36,944 bases of DNA, from the NCBI GenBank assembly GCA_015232355.1, contig JADFZW010000041.1:1-36944 (forward strand), written 5' to 3'. Below, in pieces: positions 1 through 6,440 of the stretch (positions within the stretch are counted from its first letter, which is position 1; each line of letters starts with the position of its first letter). A model generated the notes under the pieces. The model ran no database searches and was not told the origin of the DNA. It was given only the letters and a program-made list of their open reading frames with translations. This DNA comes from Oligoflexia bacterium (GTDB lineage: Bacteria; Bdellovibrionota; Bacteriovoracia; Bacteriovoracales; Bacteriovoracaceae). The translations under genes were made by a program, and so were the position numbers.

Positions 1-128
1 CTGATATTTCATATTTTAGCGGCCAAATGGCCATATTTTAAAAATGGATTTTTCATTATTTGAAATGAAAACTATGTGTGACAAATTAGTTCGATAAGAG
101 AAGGGAAATATATTATATCATAAAAGGA

Positions 129-304
129 TTACTCCCAATCGTATTTAGTTTTGGTCATCTTCTTGGTTAGTGTAGTGAGTGGCGGTAATCCTTTGCTCAA
201 TTTGATAATCAAATCTTTCTCCAAAGCTTGGCAAAATTTAATTGCGCCAGTACTTGCACAAATAAAAAAGACGAAACCGATTATAAGATCAATTATTGCT
301 TTCA
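129..304 (-). CDS. small single-pass membrane protein, function unknown
   Basis: A 58-aa hypothetical protein. Residues 3-22 are strongly hydrophobic (IIDLIIGFVFFICAST) and should form one membrane segment or an uncleaved signal anchor, followed by a short basic tail. The frame stays open upstream to an ATG at 374. I chose the ATG at 304 because GGAG lies just upstream of it and because a good promoter (373-402) would begin transcription downstream of the earlier ATG. It lies beyond the end of the serine recombinase on the same strand and appears to have its own promoter. No family recognised; a phage holin-like or toxin-like peptide is possible but unsupported. Confidence 0.45.
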
Positions 305-358
305 TAAATATTTTTTCTCCGTTTGAAAATTTAAAAGTTTTTTCAGTTGTTGTTAAGT

Positions 359-402
359 ATGGCCTTAAGGCCATTATATTTTAGAGTTAGAACTCGATAC
401 AA
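359..402 (-). promoter_or_regulatory. sigma-70-like promoter with a perfect 16-bp palindrome
   Basis: On the minus strand TTGTAT (397-402) and TATAAT (373-378) are separated by 18 bp and face the small membrane gene. A perfect palindrome, ATGGCCTTAAGGCCAT (359-374), overlaps the -10 and the likely start of transcription, the usual place for a repressor operator. The repressor is not identified. Confidence 0.45.
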
Positions 403-435
403 AATTTAAAACTCAAAATTGAAATCAAAATTTGA

Positions 436-456
436 TTTGCACATTCTTTGCACATT
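436..456. repeat. tandem 10-bp direct repeat TTTGCACATT
   Basis: Two exact copies of TTTGCACATT (436-445 and 447-456) are separated by one base, so they lie on the same face of the helix. They sit between the end of the serine recombinase and the promoter of the small membrane gene. They could be a protein-binding site or part of the recombinase attachment region; nothing in the sequence decides. Confidence 0.4.
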
Positions 457-530
457 TTGTTTGAGGAATCACCGGGAAAAATGATGAAACAAGGAGAAAT
501 ACCACTCGACATCAAGCTCTTGGAATCATT

Positions 531-2243
531 CTAAAATGTTAATATTATTAAATAATTTTTTAACGCACTCGATCCCTGTACTGTCCACCATTTTCCAACA
601 TCATCCATTTTGGCCAGCACATCAAACGGTTTTTTGTAGTCATATCCAATACTTCCATTAACGAGAATGTGGTTCGATGAGATAATTTCTACTAATTTTC
701 TTTTTGTTTCAGAATTTGCCGATCTATATGTTTTTATAGTGTTTCTGGCCAGTTCGATGAGATGGGCCCCTTTCTCAATATATTCATGATTATCATCGCA
801 TATCGAGGCCAATTCTTGCTTAATTTGCTCCTGCTCCAGCATCCACTCGCGGTTATTTTTCTTCCAAATGTCTTCTGGCAGATTTCCCAACAACTTATCT
901 TCGTAGGCCTGGCCTATAAACTTAGTGATCCTACTGAGCCTTTGATTGAGGGTGGTGATGCGAATCTCATTTTCCTTTGATTTATTTTTATGCTCTTTTA
1001 ACAATACCGCCTGCATCCATTTACAAACCTCTTCCGTAAAATGTAGTGGAATAAAAATTTTCTCCAGCATCTCCTCTAGATGGGACTGAGAGTAGTATGG
1101 TTTCAGGTTCCGAGCGTACATAAACTCTTTATCTCGCTGGGAGCACCTCCTAGTGGTGTTAGAGCAGTGCCAGTAGTTGTAATGGGTAATAGTACCATCC
1201 TTAAGCTTTTTGGACTTTATTTCCCCTGTAAGAGAGCATCCGCACTCTTCATCTGTCTCTTGGCCATTCTCATCCAATATCTTGCCCACACAACGAATTA
1301 GACCAATGTAGGGCAAGAACAATTTGCTCATTTTATTCTTGCCGCGCTTTTTAAAAGCATCTTGAGCTTTTGCCCACAGGTCATATGAAATTAATCGTGG
1401 ATGGTATTCTGGGTGGCCATGATAAAGAGTATCAATATAGACAAAGTCGCCATAGTAAAATTCATTTTTTAATATCTCTTCCATATGCTTTGATCGGCCA
1501 CTCATATCTCTTAGTCGTCTATTCGCTTTAAATTCACTTAACAGTTGTTTAGTGAGGCGTTCTATTGAGTAGAGGCCTGTAGCAAACATTTCAAATGCCA
1601 ATTTTACCCAAGGGGCATGTTCCTGATCTATAACAAAAATACTGAGACCATTATCTAAACGAAAATTTTTATAACCTGCTGGTGCTTTGCCTGGAAAGAG
1701 GCCCATCTCAAGGCGTTTGATAGTCCCATCCATAACATTTTTTTTGTGGTCTTCGCTAGATTTTTCATTAAGATTATTAAAAATATCCCAACGTAGCCAA
1801 TCTTCAAGAGGAGATTGAGCATGCAAAATTAAGTTATCCCTCACACAATGAATAACTACTCCATTATGCCTAATTAACCAATCTAGCTCTCTAGCAGAAT
1901 CACGATTGCGATTAGAACGAGACTGGTGGCTAAAAATAATATGCTTAATATGTGGATTTGTTTTTACAAATTCAAGCATTTCTTTGAAGTTCTTCCTCTT
2001 ATCATGCTTAAACGCTGTTTCCGCCACATCCCATTCTCTAACTACATTCAAGTTTTGTTTCTTAGTGTATTCAGCAATTCTTTCTGATTGAGCATCATCT
2101 GATTGACCAGAATCTTTCTGCTTCTTAGTAGATACCCTACTCATACAAACAGCATAATTAGTTTGAGGTTTAAACTCCTTATTAAAGTACTTCTCTTTAA
2201 GAGGAGATCTACTAAGGTCATTAATTTTAATTACATTATCCAT
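531..2243 (-). CDS. large serine recombinase (resolvase/integrase family)
   Basis: A 570-aa large serine recombinase that cuts and rejoins DNA at attachment sites. The N-terminal resolvase domain (about residues 28-160) carries the Y.....RVST motif with the likely nucleophile Ser38, and the FSHQSRSNRNRDSARELDW helix containing catalytic arginines. The recombinase domain (about 190-300) includes GKAPAGY and a KNEFYYGDFVY segment. A zinc-ribbon region follows (CVGK, CGCSLTGE, WHCSN, RRC, about 315-370), then a coiled-coil region rich in charged residues (about 400-500). Length and domain order are typical of intact large serine integrases. The ATG overlaps the stop of the upstream 96-aa ORF (ATGGATAA), suggesting translational coupling. 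Its 3' end contains a tRNA-3'-end-like stretch (568-590) that could be an attachment site. Family call is secure; biological target unknown. Confidence 0.93.
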   Translation of the reverse strand: MDNVIKINDLSRSPLKEKYFNKEFKPQTNYAVCMSRVSTKKQKDSGQSDDAQSERIAEYTKKQNLNVVREWDVAETAFKHDKRKNFKEMLEFVKTNPHIKHIIFSHQSRSNRNRDSARELDWLIRHNGVVIHCVRDNLILHAQSPLEDWLRWDIFNNLNEKSSEDHKKNVMDGTIKRLEMGLFPGKAPAGYKNFRLDNGLSIFVIDQEHAPWVKLAFEMFATGLYSIERLTKQLLSEFKANRRLRDMSGRSKHMEEILKNEFYYGDFVYIDTLYHGHPEYHPRLISYDLWAKAQDAFKKRGKNKMSKLFLPYIGLIRCVGKILDENGQETDEECGCSLTGEIKSKKLKDGTITHYNYWHCSNTTRRCSQRDKEFMYARNLKPYYSQSHLEEMLEKIFIPLHFTEEVCKWMQAVLLKEHKNKSKENEIRITTLNQRLSRITKFIGQAYEDKLLGNLPEDIWKKNNREWMLEQEQIKQELASICDDNHEYIEKGAHLIELARNTIKTYRSANSETKRKLVEIISSNHILVNGSIGYDYKKPFDVLAKMDDVGKWWTVQGSSALKNYLIILTF

Positions 2244-2526
2244 TTTTCTTTGCTTCTTCCTCTAAAACTTTAAAAAATGCTAATAGATTGTTTTCTATCT
2301 CCAAATAATCAGAAGTACTCAAATCACGATCATATAGCCTTTTCCAAAGATCATTGTTAGTATCAGTAGCATTAGTATCGTGGTTATTATTGCTGCTGCT
2401 GACGGAATTTTGTTTATTTTTATCAATAGAAGGTAAACCACAAGTACTACTACAACCATCTAATTCGGAAAACTTACTGTGCTTTATTTTTGCAGAAGTC
2501 CGAGGTAATTTTAAAATTTTATCCAA
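2236..2526 (-). CDS. small hypothetical protein coupled to the serine recombinase
   Basis: A 96-aa protein with a Ser/Asn/Asp-rich low-complexity middle (about residues 38-58) and a C-terminal amphipathic helix (YLEIENNLLAFFKVLEEEAK). The start is a TTG at 2526, ten bases after GGAG. An ATG four bases upstream (2528-2530) is in another frame and gives only ATG TTT GGA TAA, a three-residue mini-ORF overlapping the TTG. Its stop overlaps the start of the large serine recombinase, so the two are probably co-translated. By position it is the counterpart of the ORF at 3709-3894 in the neighbouring cassette. No family recognised; a recombinase regulator or directionality factor is an inference from position only. 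Confidence 0.55.
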   Translation of the reverse strand: MDKILKLPRTSAKIKHSKFSELDGCSSTCGLPSIDKNKQNSVSSSNNNHDTNATDTNNDLWKRLYDRDLSTSDYLEIENNLLAFFKVLEEEAKKNG

Positions 2527-2556
2527 ACATAATGCACTCCTTTTTTACAAAAATTG

Positions 2557-2637
2557 TCATTTTTCAGCATATCGCCCTGACCTAGTCTGTTCTCTTTTTT
2601 TAATTTGCAAGTACTCTGTTTCTACAATCGGAAACAT
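2557..2637 (-). CDS. short conserved peptide ORF (TRSG peptide), copy 1
   Basis: A 26-aa ORF starting MFPIVETEYL and ending KKREQTRSGRYAEK. Its core KKR..TRSG recurs in a second short ORF at 3935-4000, and the DNA around both also aligns (CC.GACC..GTCT on the plus strand, then TGTCATTT). In each case a GGAG ribosome-binding site and a small ORF follow. The recurrence argues for a leader peptide or conserved regulatory RNA rather than chance. No good ribosome-binding site is visible, so translation is not certain. Confidence 0.35.
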   Translation of the reverse strand: MFPIVETEYLQIKKREQTRSGRYAEK

Positions 2638-2702
2638 AAAAGTACGTTCAATGTTCCGTAACTTTATTGCTGCTAACAACGTCTGTTGCTAATTGTTTTG
2701 TG

Positions 2703-3566
2703 CTAATTATTTTCTTTCACTAAATGTACGTTCTTTTGCACATCTTTAAATAATTGTACTGGAACTGTTGCGCCAAACGGTAAATCTACCTCTTTTGCTG
2801 GCATATCTGGATCTACAGGTACATTTAATTTGCCAATGTACTTACGATTAGTAAGTAGTCGTTTTAGACCATCCTTTAAAAATGGAAATCCGTTTTTATT
2901 TTTTATTCCATGCTCATTTGCTTTTTTAATGGTCTTTTCATAGGAGAGGATTTCATTGAAGGTCTTCATCATGAAAATAACTTTTTTGTTTTCCTCTTCA
3001 TTGACCATCCAAGTACCTTTCTTGTTTGGGTGAATATCAAATCCAAGAATTACAGGACCTCCACATATTTTTTTATTATTTTGCATAGTCGATCTAATCC
3101 CTGATTTAATTTTTTTAGCAAACATTGCTTTATCTATCTCTAACATTGCTGCAAGAATTTGATACTGGATATTGTCCATAGGAGATTGAGCATTTATATC
3201 AAGTCCTCTTATATATATTGCGATATTTTTACTATTACAAAGTTCTATTAACTCAAAAAACTCTTTAGTATTCCTATTTAATCGAGAAATCTCTTTAGCA
3301 AAAATAGCATCAATGGAATGAGTCCTAATTAAATTTAATAGCTGTTGATATTTAGGACGATTGGTAGTTCCACCACTAATGCCCCTATCTTCAATTAGAA
3401 TGTACTCAACCCTATGTTCAATTCCTGTAGATTCACTCAACCGTTGGGCGGTTGCTATTCCCATTTGTTTCTGCTGTTCCAACGATCCATTTTCTACTTC
3501 ATCAGCTACAGACGTTCTGCCGTATATAGCACAGATTTTTACTTCATCTTCTTTTGCTTTTGTCAT
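2703..3566 (-). CDS. serine recombinase, short form without zinc ribbon
   Basis: A 287-aa serine recombinase. The resolvase domain (about residues 10-150) has AIYGRTSVADE with the probable nucleophile Ser16, EDRGISGGT, and AKEISRLNRNTKEF, the usual arginine-bearing helix. The recombinase domain (about 165-265) follows with GPVILGFDI and LLTNRKYIGKL. It ends where a zinc-ribbon and coiled-coil would normally begin, so it is either a naturally short member or a 3'-truncated large recombinase. The downstream frame is closed at once and shows no obvious remnant. The AGGAG site lies about 12 bases before the ATG. A T-tailed hairpin (3606-3657) lies only 40 bases upstream, so expression may depend on readthrough. 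It is quite different from the 570-aa enzyme next door. Confidence 0.88.
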   Translation of the reverse strand: MTKAKEDEVKICAIYGRTSVADEVENGSLEQQKQMGIATAQRLSESTGIEHRVEYILIEDRGISGGTTNRPKYQQLLNLIRTHSIDAIFAKEISRLNRNTKEFFELIELCNSKNIAIYIRGLDINAQSPMDNIQYQILAAMLEIDKAMFAKKIKSGIRSTMQNNKKICGGPVILGFDIHPNKKGTWMVNEEENKKVIFMMKTFNEILSYEKTIKKANEHGIKNKNGFPFLKDGLKRLLTNRKYIGKLNVPVDPDMPAKEVDLPFGATVPVQLFKDVQKNVHLVKENN

Positions 3567-3605
3567 TATTCACACCGCTCCTGAAATTATTAATGTTATT
3601 AAAAG

Positions 3606-3657
3606 GCATCCACTAAATTGAATTACTATGTCCAGTAAAAGCAATTACAGTGGATGC
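3606..3657 (-). terminator. T-tailed hairpin 1 upstream of the short serine recombinase
   Basis: GCATCCACT (3606-3614) and AGTGGATGC (3649-3657) form a perfect 9-bp stem, extended by AATTG/CAATT inside it. On the minus strand the hairpin is followed by CTTTTAAT. It ends the 3709-3894 ORF and precedes the recombinase, so it may act as an attenuator. It shares the CATCCACT stem with the hairpin at 4033-4102. Confidence 0.5.
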
Positions 3658-3708
3658 GACTACCACAACTACTACAACAAAGACTAAAGAAGTGTAAATT
3701 ACAGTGAA

Positions 3709-3894
3709 CTAAATGTACTGTTTCGATTCCTTTAATACTGAATTAATACTTTCTTTGGTCCTTATTCGAATCATCTTTTTTTCTAGTTTTGTCACTACTG
3801 CAAATATCTGAACCATGTCCCTTTCTCTTGGTACGTTAAAATCAATACATGATCCCTTTAACTCGAAATTATCAATTGTAATTTTTATACAAAT
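3709..3894 (-). CDS. small ORF of the second recombinase cassette, non-canonical start
   Basis: A clean open frame of about 61 codons with protein-like composition (IKITIDNFELKGS... ending NSVLKESKQYI). It lacks ATG, GTG or TTG near its 5' end. GGAG (at about 3903-3906) is spaced eight bases before an in-frame ATT at 3894, and an ATA lies two codons later. The first in-frame ATG is at 3816 and would give only 35 aa. A mini-ORF TTG ATA TTT GTA TAA overlaps the region, matching the arrangement before the 96-aa ORF at 2236-2526. Either an unusual start or coupled re-initiation is used, or the gene is decaying. No family recognised. Confidence 0.4.
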   Translation of the reverse strand: MCIKITIDNFELKGSCIDFNVPRERDMVQIFAVVTKLEKKMIRIRTKESINSVLKESKQYI

Positions 3895-3934
3895 ATCAAA
3901 CTCTCCTTTGTTTAAAGACTGTCATTTGTTGCCA

Positions 3935-4000
3935 CTAGCCCGACCTTGTCTCATTTCTTTTTTTATTAACCAGCTTTATTTTGTTATTTTCAACACTCAT
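3935..4000 (-). CDS. short conserved peptide ORF (TRSG peptide), copy 2
   Basis: A 21-aa ORF starting MSVENNKIKL and ending NKKRNETRSG. It shares KKR..TRSG with the ORF at 2557-2637 and sits at the same position relative to a following GGAG and small ORF. No clear ribosome-binding site. Treated as a candidate leader peptide of a duplicated cassette. Confidence 0.35.
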   Translation of the reverse strand: MSVENNKIKLVNKKRNETRSG

Positions 4001-4032
4001 ATTTTAAATCATTCAAAACCTTTATTTAAAAA

Positions 4033-4102
4033 CATCCACTAAAACTGCATTCCTCATCATAGAGAAAAGAACCTTACTAAGTAAAAGTAGTTTTAGTGGA
4101 TG
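4033..4102 (-). terminator. T-tailed hairpin 2, 14-bp perfect stem
   Basis: CATCCACTAAAACT (4033-4046) and AGTTTTAGTGGATG (4089-4102) are perfect inverted repeats around a 42-nt loop. On the minus strand the stem is followed by TTTTTAAAT, so it can terminate transcription from the gene at 4234-4437. Stem sequence and flanks resemble hairpin 1 at 3606-3657. Confidence 0.5.
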
Positions 4103-4233
4103 CAACAAAGGAGTACACAAACATCACACAAAGAAACTCACCGAGAAAATTTCTTTGGTGGAGAAGGAAATTATTTCTTAAAATTAGTATTGAGCAATAG
4201 TGCCACATCTGAAAATGTTGTAAGCGTCTACTA

Positions 4234-4437
4234 CTATTTATAACTTTCTAAAAATTCTGCTTTATTCAGCAACTCTTTAGTTCCAATAATCAATCCATTA
4301 TAAAACTCATCAGTTACCAATTTTTTAAAGGCCTTAAACTGTGGTTCAGAAAGAGAAGATTCAGCAATGGTTAAAACCTTTCCAAGATATTCCTTCTCCA
4401 AATCAATAAGTTTCTGCCCTAATTGTAATCTCGTCAT
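4234..4437 (-). CDS. small hypothetical protein
   Basis: A 67-aa protein, mostly predicted helix, starting MTRLQLGQKL and containing LSEPQFKAFKKLVTDEFYN. AGGAG lies six bases before the ATG, so the start is good. It lies between the recombinase cassettes and the excisionase-like gene on the same strand and is probably part of the same minus-strand group. No family recognised; no membrane segment or signal peptide. Confidence 0.6.
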   Translation of the reverse strand: MTRLQLGQKLIDLEKEYLGKVLTIAESSLSEPQFKAFKKLVTDEFYNGLIIGTKELLNKAEFLESYK

Positions 4438-4544
4438 TTTTTGCTCCTAAACCTTTTATTGTCCTTATCAAAAGGTAAAAAAATACCTTCTAGCACTCAC
4501 TGTGTTCCTGCTAATTTAATTAATGTTTGATAATCAAATTTATT

Positions 4545-4772
4545 TTAATTTTTTTTTATATCTACTGATTCTTCATTTGTGTTTTTATTCTTCTCTTTAT
4601 GACCGCGCTCTATAAGGTTCATAATTTCATCTTCATATATACGACGCGCTCCGTTTATTTTTGTTGAAGACAACTTACCTTCAGCTATCCAATGTCTTAT
4701 GGTTTTAGTGGAAACATCCATAGATTCGGATCCCCATTGAATTTTTCTTAGTTTTTTCAGCTTTTTCCTCAT
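4545..4772 (-). CDS. MerR-type HTH protein, excisionase-like
   Basis: A 75-aa DNA-binding protein. Residues 14-56 match the short helix-turn-helix of excisionase and MerR-like proteins: VSTKTIRHWIAEGKLSSTKI, then NGARRIYEDEIMNLIER, where the wing R-R-I-Y precedes the final helix. Basic ends (MRKKLKKLRK and a Lys/Asn-rich tail) suit DNA contact. Such proteins serve as recombination directionality factors or small regulators, and the two serine recombinases on the same strand make the first role plausible. It is divergent from the 403-aa gene, with an inverted repeat between them. The ribosome-binding site is weak. Confidence 0.75.
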   Translation of the reverse strand: MRKKLKKLRKIQWGSESMDVSTKTIRHWIAEGKLSSTKINGARRIYEDEIMNLIERGHKEKNKNTNEESVDIKKN

Positions 4773-4821
4773 ATCCCTAAATACCCCTAATGTTGCTTAA
4801 ATTGTCTTTTAGTGTTAAAAA

Positions 4822-4848
4822 TGCTCCAAATTGATCGAGCAGGGAGCA
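4822..4848. promoter_or_regulatory. inverted repeat in a divergent intergenic region, candidate operator
   Basis: TGCTCC (4822-4827) and GGAGCA (4843-4848) are inverted around 15 bases. With the flanking A/T bases, 9 of 10 positions are symmetric (AAAATGCTCC against GGAGCAATTT). It lies between the divergent excisionase-like gene and the 403-aa gene, a natural operator position for the HTH protein. Confidence 0.35.
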
Positions 4849-4896
4849 ATTTAACAAATTTTAATTAAGCATGAATAGATTTTTAACGGATAGATA

Positions 4897-6108
4897 ATGG
4901 ATAGAGAAAAACAGCGAACAGATAGAAAACAGATTGAATTAGATAGACCACAAGTTTATCTCGATGACGAAATCATTAATTTAATAATCTCCCTATCTGG
5001 GAAATTGGTGGCCGATTCTATCGGAGAACACTTGAGTATAATGCAACAATGGAAAGATAACTGCTTAAGTGGGATACATAAGGATCTTGATGCCTTTTTC
5101 CATATTCGATTTGTCGCTTCTCAGTCCAAGCAATCTGCCCAGTTACTACTGTTTGAGAAAGGATTGAGATTAATAGATGAAGTCGGAAAGACTTATGGGT
5201 TATGTAGACAAGTTGTTCCACAAAACTTGAAAGACTATTTAAATTTAACATTGGAAAACCAGAGATTATTTATACTGTGTTTTTTTGCGACGATAGAAAT
5301 TACACCGGTTTTTAGAGTGCTATTCGAGGCAAGAAGAAGAATATGTGAGCCAATTTTAAATAATATTCGTAAAAATCTTAAAGAACGTGGATTTAAATTT
5401 GCGGATTGTAAAAGAGAAGATGGTACCATAATCCTAAAGAGATGTATTTATATCATGGATAATGCTGATGCTTCAGCATGGAAAATAAAAAAAATGGGAT
5501 TTAAAAGTATTTTTTCTCATGCCACATGGATGGCATTAAAAGATGATAAAATTGGTTATGAAGAAATAGATGTATTGCCTGAGGAAAAATTTAAACTTTC
5601 ATTTGCTAGATTGTGGGATGAACTTAAGTACCAACCTAGATTTTTGCAAGAACTATTATGTGAAGTATATAATTTAAAATTGATGTTCAGATATAGATCT
5701 GAAATTGAGAATCCTATTCTAGCAATACATAATAGAATGAACATTTGTAAATTACTTTATAAAGACGTAGAAGATTCATTTACGGACCTACAGCACGGAT
5801 TATTATCTTTTCTTGCTAGCCGCTCTGATAAAATGGCGTCCATTGAAAACATTATTAGACATATATATCCAGAGGAATTCAAACAAGTAGAGGTGGAACT
5901 AAAAGAAAAAAAGCAAAAAGAATACAGCTATTCTCTAAAATATAACTCCCTGGTTGGATGCGTAAAGGACTTACAAAGTGAAATTAATGAAAAGGTAAGA
6001 AAACTTTTCGCACAAACAAATACGGAGGTGCCCAACCTCATACAAAAATCTGTCCAGAAAAAGTACAGACAAATAGCGGTACCTTTAGAGGTAATCTATA
6101 AAGATTAA
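4897..6108 (+). CDS. 403-aa protein of unknown function in the replication module
   Basis: A soluble, largely helical protein with no signal peptide. The N-terminus is very charged and repetitive (MDREKQRTDRKQIELDRPQ), encoded by repeated GATAGA-like DNA. The middle has FHIRFVASQSKQSAQLLLFEKG and a Cys-bearing stretch. The last 90 residues (EVELKEKKQKEYSYSLKY... NEKVRKLF) look like a coiled coil. I do not recognise the family. It directly precedes the primase-helicase and DNA polymerase on the same strand, so a role in replication or copy control of the element is possible. Nothing seen proves it. The ATG at 4897 is the first start after an in-frame stop and no strong ribosome-binding site is visible. 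Confidence 0.7.
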   Translation: MDREKQRTDRKQIELDRPQVYLDDEIINLIISLSGKLVADSIGEHLSIMQQWKDNCLSGIHKDLDAFFHIRFVASQSKQSAQLLLFEKGLRLIDEVGKTYGLCRQVVPQNLKDYLNLTLENQRLFILCFFATIEITPVFRVLFEARRRICEPILNNIRKNLKERGFKFADCKREDGTIILKRCIYIMDNADASAWKIKKMGFKSIFSHATWMALKDDKIGYEEIDVLPEEKFKLSFARLWDELKYQPRFLQELLCEVYNLKLMFRYRSEIENPILAIHNRMNICKLLYKDVEDSFTDLQHGLLSFLASRSDKMASIENIIRHIYPEEFKQVEVELKEKKQKEYSYSLKYNSLVGCVKDLQSEINEKVRKLFAQTNTEVPNLIQKSVQKKYRQIAVPLEVIYKD

Positions 6109-6170
6109 TCTATCTAAAACACATATTCACCTACCTGCTTTCTATCGGTAAAATTAGTATTTACAAAATA

Positions 6171-6233
6171 ACAAATGTGGGAAGATGGCCTCAGGTGGGC
6201 AGACAACCATCTGAGGCGAAGAAGTACATTTGT
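6171..6233. other. nested inverted repeat (long hairpin) before the primase gene
   Basis: The inner arms GCCTCAGGTGG (6188-6198) and CCATCTGAGGC (6207-6217) form an 11-bp stem with one G-T pair and an 8-nt loop. The outer arms ACAAATGT (6171-6178) and ACATTTGT (6226-6233) add 8 bp after internal loops. There is no T-run on either side, so it is not a standard terminator. The 332-base gap 6109-6440 between genes holds this hairpin and a second one at 6285-6317. A structured leader, small RNA or DNA-level site are all possible. Confidence 0.5.
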
Positions 6234-6284
6234 AAATTTAGATATACTCTATATATAGCATTCCTAATTATTTAAATCAACAAG

Positions 6285-6349
6285 CTTCGCCTACAACAAC
6301 AATTTTTGCAGGCGAGGTACTTATGAAAATCAAAATTAACTTCCAGTAG
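6285..6349 (+). promoter_or_regulatory. hairpin sequestering the ribosome site of an 8-aa leader ORF
   Basis: CTTCGCCT (6285-6292) can pair with AGGCGAGG (6310-6317), an 8-bp stem with a 17-nt loop. The 3' arm contains GAGG, the ribosome-binding site of a tiny ORF, ATG at 6323 to TAG at 6349, encoding MKIKINFQ. Translation of the leader would therefore depend on opening the stem. It lies about 90 bases before the primase-helicase gene and may control it. Confidence 0.35.
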
Positions 6350-6440
6350 ATCACACTAAATTAGTTTTAAAAAACAGATCTTAATCAAGGCACCAACGAG
6401 TGTCAGATAAATTTTATTAATTAAATTTCAAGGGATAATC

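Noticed and set aside
540..600. A complete tRNA gene
   Set aside because: Only a 3'-end-like stretch exists; the T-stem does not pair and there are no D- or anticodon arms upstream.
2354..2692. Plus-strand ORF of 112 codons
   Set aside because: Antisense to the 96-aa gene and the TRSG ORF. Its hydrophobic start is the complement of a Ser/Asn-rich low-complexity stretch.
3815..4042. Plus-strand ORF of 75 codons
   Set aside because: Antisense to the small cassette ORFs, no ribosome-binding site; the minus-strand reading with repeated structure explains the region better.
3590..4130. CRISPR-like array suggested by repeated CATCCACT hairpins
   Set aside because: Only two units, with non-uniform spacing, T-runs after each stem and ORFs between them; terminator or attenuator hairpins explain them.
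4100..4243. Plus-strand 47-aa ORF (MQQRSTQTSH... ending VSVYYYL)
   Set aside because: It begins inside the arm of the hairpin at 4033-4102, has no ribosome-binding site and overlaps the end of a better-supported minus-strand gene.
4890..4970. GATAGA-like short repeats at the start of the 403-aa gene, possibly iterons
   Set aside because: Spacing is irregular and they are explained by the repetitive charged N-terminus (DREK, DRKQ, LDRP); the AGTTCCG cluster is a far better origin candidate.
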